From assembly GCA_034670405.1 (NCBI GenBank), contig JAXDDX010000001.1:12633501-12697500 (forward strand): a stretch of 64,000 nucleotides of DNA, read 5' to 3'. Positions within the stretch are counted from its first letter, which is position 1. The number at the start of each line of letters is the position of its first letter. The position numbers and the translations under genes were made by a program. The notes under the pieces were generated by a model. That model was not told the DNA's origin and ran no database searches. It saw nothing but the letters and a program-made list of their open reading frames with translations. This DNA comes from Hoplostethus atlanticus. Taxonomy: Eukaryota > Chordata > Actinopteri > Trachichthyiformes > Trachichthyidae. Positions 60,201 through 64,000 of the stretch are shown piece by piece.

Positions 60201-62733
60201 GAATGTTACGGGTGTGGAGGGACAGTGCGGTAATAAGGTTATCAAGTTGAAAAGATTAGCAGTAGGGAGCGTAGGTAAAGTCTGCGGGCGCATGTTTACG
60301 GGTTTGTTTGCATGTGTGTGTGTGTGTGTGTGTACACAGTATCCACAATAGCACACAGCACGCTATGTACAGTACCTGCCCTAACCCTAACCACACAACA
60401 GACAAATTTGATGCTCCGTTTACTGAATGCAAACTTAACGCAAATGAAACTCTTCCTCAGCTCGTTTCCCGTGCTGGACCTGCGCCTCCAAGATAGACAC
60501 GGGCTCCAATGTGTGACTTTCACACACACAATGCAAATCAGATGCCTTCATTGCATGTCTATGTCAAGAGACGGGGTTTCAGCTTTCATGTAAACGGTGC
60601 ATTCAGGTGCCTCATAAACCCTCACGACCAGCGTCATTGTGTGGGAGGCGCTCTTCGAATGAATGCTGAAAAGACTCACTACCTGTTGACCGTTTTTCAT
60701 AATCAGTTTCAGAGGAGGACTGGTTTATTATCTGATTCCACTGGTGGAAGTGACTAGATAATAGGACTGGTCATAGGGTGACTGTGCAATTTCCCTTTTT
60801 GAGAATGCATGTTCTGCTGAGAATTGAGAACTCAGGAACATGCGTTCTGCTGCTCAGTTATTGAGAGGCTGTAACAACAATCGTTATCATTTCTGCTTTC
60901 TCTGCATTGTAATGTCAGTATGTGCTTTTTCTTTACTTCCTTTTTCTGTTTCTCATCCCGCCTTGCCCTATTGAGCAGCTGAGGACAATGACCCTTTACA
61001 GACGAGGAGTTTGCAAAAAATGTGATGTGATGATTTCTCTGCACTCTTTCGTATCATTTTTATAAATAGTTTAAGTCAGATTCTGTGTCGTAATCGCTCG
61101 AAGAACAAACAAAAAAAAGCGAACGAGAAAAAGAGAGTGATTACGTTAGATGACAGATGCCATATTTTATCAGAGCAGACATTAGCTGGAAAGAGCTTCA
61201 AAGAATTGAGCAATCTGACACGCACTGAACCTGTTCAAGTTCAAACATCGGTCTGAAAGCGCGATCCTTTGAATGTTTGCTCTCCTTCAAAGAAGATACG
61301 AGCAGGAAAGAAACCAAAGCATTTCAAGTTCCAGGTCAAATAGTAAAGACAATGGAGGAATTTCCTAATTAAGGTGAAATGGTTATATGTGTTGGCTGTT
61401 GTCCACATTTTGAAACTGGAGGTTTGAAGGATGTGTGTGATACGTAGAGGTGATCACCGGTATTTTGGGTCGTAAGAGGATATGTACATCATATAAATCG
61501 ATATGAAGCTGTCTCTCTGTCGTGCGTACACCCTTGTACAGCTTCTTGCTAACCCAGGAGACATTTGAAGTAACATGCCAGCTAGCCCAGTTTTTACGAA
61601 CGAGGTGACACAAGAGTTGATACAAGAGAGTGCAAGAGGAAGGGAGTGAGTTCTCTCCTCTGAGTCGTCCAATCCCACGTCCAGAGGTGCTGCAACAGTC
61701 TCCCACCTTGACACCGGATGAGCAGACAGGGTTTTCATAACTTTTACTCTCTGGAGATGTATCAAGCTAAATGCCAGATAACTATGGGAGGATGTTTTTG
61801 AAGTGTTCCGATCCAAGTGAACCTCGCCTTTTCCTCCGGTGCCCGGTGTGTTAGATGGTTAATTCTCTGATACGAATGACTCTCTGCCTTTGATAATGGG
61901 TTGACACTTTGAGAAAACCTTTTTTTCTAAAACCCTTGTTCAGTGTTTTGCTCTCACACGCTACTGCCGATTGAGATAACTTTTTCACATGCTGCACTGT
62001 TGTCATTCAGTTACAACAGTAGAGTAAATGTATTGAAGAGTGGTTTTGATAACAGTTTTACACGGAAACCTCCCAAGATTTGTTCAAGAACATCGCAACA
62101 CCTAGCCACAGTCCTTAGCCTTCTTACTGAATTGAATCTGACCAACGGATATGATATACTTTATTAAAGTAGATAGATAAAGTAAGGAGTGTTAGGAATT
62201 TCTGAGGGCTCCCTTTAGCCTGATCTTTGACCGATTGACTAAAGGCATCCAGAGTCGAGGGAAGAGAAATACCCAAACACTTCCTTCCCTCCTAACCTCC
62301 TTCCCTCATTTCGCTCCACTTCAAGGGAAAGCTGTTGTTTTTTGAACACGATAATTCTCATATTACTGCTGAACAGAGTTGGCAGACATTATGTAATAGG
62401 AGGCAGAGTAGGGTAGAAGGACCCGGGAGAGGAGGAAGATGTAAGACGGGAGCTGGTTCCTGGTCACGACGCAGTTGGACGGGATCCATGCAGTGAAGGA
62501 ACGGGCTTCCATAGAGGAGGCCCAACTCACGTTTAAAAGAACAGGGATCAAAAATAAGTCGGGCCCCTGTTTCTGTTATTTTGCTTATTCACAGAACACA
62601 GGCGATGAGGAGTTGAAATTTGATCCATCCAACAACATGTAAACATGACCACAGAGACATAACACAGTTAATCATGTCATCTTCAGTACGTGTTGTAACT
62701 GCCCTGTCAGTGACCCCTCTCTTCCTGATGCTG

Positions 62734-62775
<42 letters not shown>
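62734..62775. repeat. (CT)n microsatellite
   Basis: About 20 units. A second, interrupted (CT)n lies 150 bp on, at 62927-62978. Confidence 0.95.
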
Positions 62776-62777
<2 letters not shown>

Positions 62778-62943
62778 GTTCAACAGTATAGTCCCTTCAA
62801 ACTCCTGTTTAGATTTGGAGGAAACAGAAAGCTTATAATTATGCCTGCATGAAACAGTTACAGCTACTATCAGGGCAGGAGATTCCTTTGAGTTCCCATC
62901 TCTGCTCTTCATCTGTATGAACCCCCCTCTCTCTCTCTTTCTC

Positions 62944-62978
<35 letters not shown>

Positions 62979-63488
62979 TCGTCATTTGCTTGTTTATGTT
63001 GGGCAAATGGTCATAATTGCAGCTATGACAGATGAAGACATATGTTTACATCTTCGCTGTCAGAGCTTGTTGCTTGGTTGTAAACGTTGGAGCACACAAG
63101 GGGTCTTATGTTCTTATTATCTTATGTTTGAAACTGCCCTGTCCTACGTCTGTCCCTCTGTGGTAGTAGTAGCAGTACTAGTGTTAAAATGAGTGTTAGT
63201 ATTGTTGTTGTTGTTGTCGTCAAAAGGTCTCAGTTGGTCACAGGTTCATGTCTGTTGCTATGCAAGGGGCCTCCAGGGGTCGGAGGTCAAGGGTCGCCGT
63301 GACAGAGCCCTAGGGTGAGGGTGGAGACACTAATAACTCTCATAATCACTATTTTTTTTTTTTCGTGTTCGTTTTGCAGCCTGTGTGTTAAGTTAAGTTG
63401 AAAAGTGCTATGTAAATAAAATTGTATTAGTAGTAGTAGTAGTAGTAATAAAACATCATTTCTACACACTCCATTAAAGACTTAAGGG

Positions 63489-63498
<10 letters not shown>

Positions 63499-63535
<37 letters not shown>
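63499..63535. repeat. (CA)n microsatellite
   Basis: About 17 units following a (CT)n start. Confidence 0.95.
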
Positions 63536-63539
<4 letters not shown>

Positions 63540-63659
63540 TATACTATAGGCATAACAAACATACACAAACACAAGCAGATAAACACATAAACTCTTGTTT
63601 CAGTGCCAGCAGAAGATCACATAAACAGAGCTGATCTGAGACCAAACACCGTCATTAAC

Positions 63660-64000
63660 AAGTCAAGTCAAGTTTATTTGTCACATGTAGTAGATATAAA
63701 TAAAATAAAGATATAAAACAAAAAGAGTATATATGAAGTGTATAAGTACAGGCTGACAAATACTGCAGTTGTGTATAGTTGAAGGCAGTAATACACAGTA
63801 CATGCCAGATGTAAATATAGTATAAAGTATAGGTCCAGGATGAATGGCAGGGGTGTGTGGTAGAGTCTGTGAGGAGAGTCAGTGCAGGTTAGGGATGGAG
63901 TGGATGGACCGGGATGCCACCGGTCAGCTGTTCAGCAGTCTTAAGGCTTGAGGGTAGGAGCTGTCTCGGCGCATGTTGGTCCGAGAGCCGATGCTCCGGT
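63660..64000. mobile_element. Interspersed teleost repeat, cut by the window end
   Basis: Starts with aagtcaagtcaagtttattt and includes ttgagggtaggagctgtctc and ggtccgagagccgatgctcc. I recognise these phrases as belonging to a common fish interspersed repeat, probably a non-LTR element, but cannot name the family. Continues past 64000. Confidence 0.5.

Larger units (their letters stand above)
57201..63660. other. Upstream intergenic sequence
   Basis: No gene that I can recognise. Contains a G run (57630-57641), (GT)n at 60314-60332, (CT)n at 62734-62775 and 62927-62978, and (CA)n at 63499-63535. Open frames are short and without known motifs. Confidence 0.6.

Overview
The window is vertebrate genomic DNA, almost certainly from a teleost fish. 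Long intron-rich sequence, many (CA)n and (GA)n microsatellites, an L2-clade LINE with the familiar teleost 3' tail, and a THAP/YqaJ-type DNA-transposon fragment all point that way. No bacterial-style operons, tRNA or rRNA genes, or CRISPR arrays were seen.

One gene dominates. It runs on the minus strand from a signal-peptide exon at 56890 to a stop codon at 11224. I could trace 64 coding exons whose splice phases all agree: signal peptide (exon 1), a short linker and N-terminal segment (exons 2-3), 47 consecutive fibronectin type III (FN3) exons (exons 4-50), a juxtamembrane extracellular region (51-53), one transmembrane helix (54), and a single complete cytoplasmic protein tyrosine phosphatase domain (exons 57-64) with intact KNRY, WPD and [10 protein letters not shown] motifs. 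The catalytic half and the C-terminal IYENV tail match the R3 receptor phosphatases and most resemble PTPRJ (DEP-1/CD148). Exon sizes sum to 14,147 nt, about 4,715 codons once a 1-nt deletion in exon 34 is allowed for. Mammalian PTPRJ is about 1,340 residues with roughly eight or nine FN3 domains.

The most striking structure is between 21.4 and 43.5 kb. There 33 near-identical FN3 exons (5-37), together with their introns, form a recently amplified array. Every array exon is phase 1-1, so any number can be added, lost or skipped without breaking the frame. The array is built of larger blocks (shifts of 2,620, 3,420, 4,807, 5,273 and 927 bp). It carries nine copies of a dead FN3 exon, truncated exon remnants, one live-looking exon with a 1-nt deletion, and an L2 LINE inserted into one dead exon. 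Exons 38-50 and exon 4 are diverged single-copy FN3 domains flanking the array.

Region by region: 1-9.6 kb is gene-poor sequence with a duplicated about 185-bp segment, a transposon fragment (about 503-1434), a CTAGT-rich AT stretch and microsatellites. From 9.6 to 11.2 kb is the probable 3' UTR. From 11.2 to 21.2 kb are the phosphatase, transmembrane and diverged FN3 exons. From 21.3 to 43.8 kb is the array. From 43.9 to 45 kb are the N-terminal exons. From 45 to 56.8 kb is a large intron 1, and from 56.9 to 64 kb is upstream sequence with repeats and no gene I can recognise. Splice sites were assigned by eye from frame, phase and GT/AG signals. UTR ends, the promoter and the paralogue identity remain inferred.
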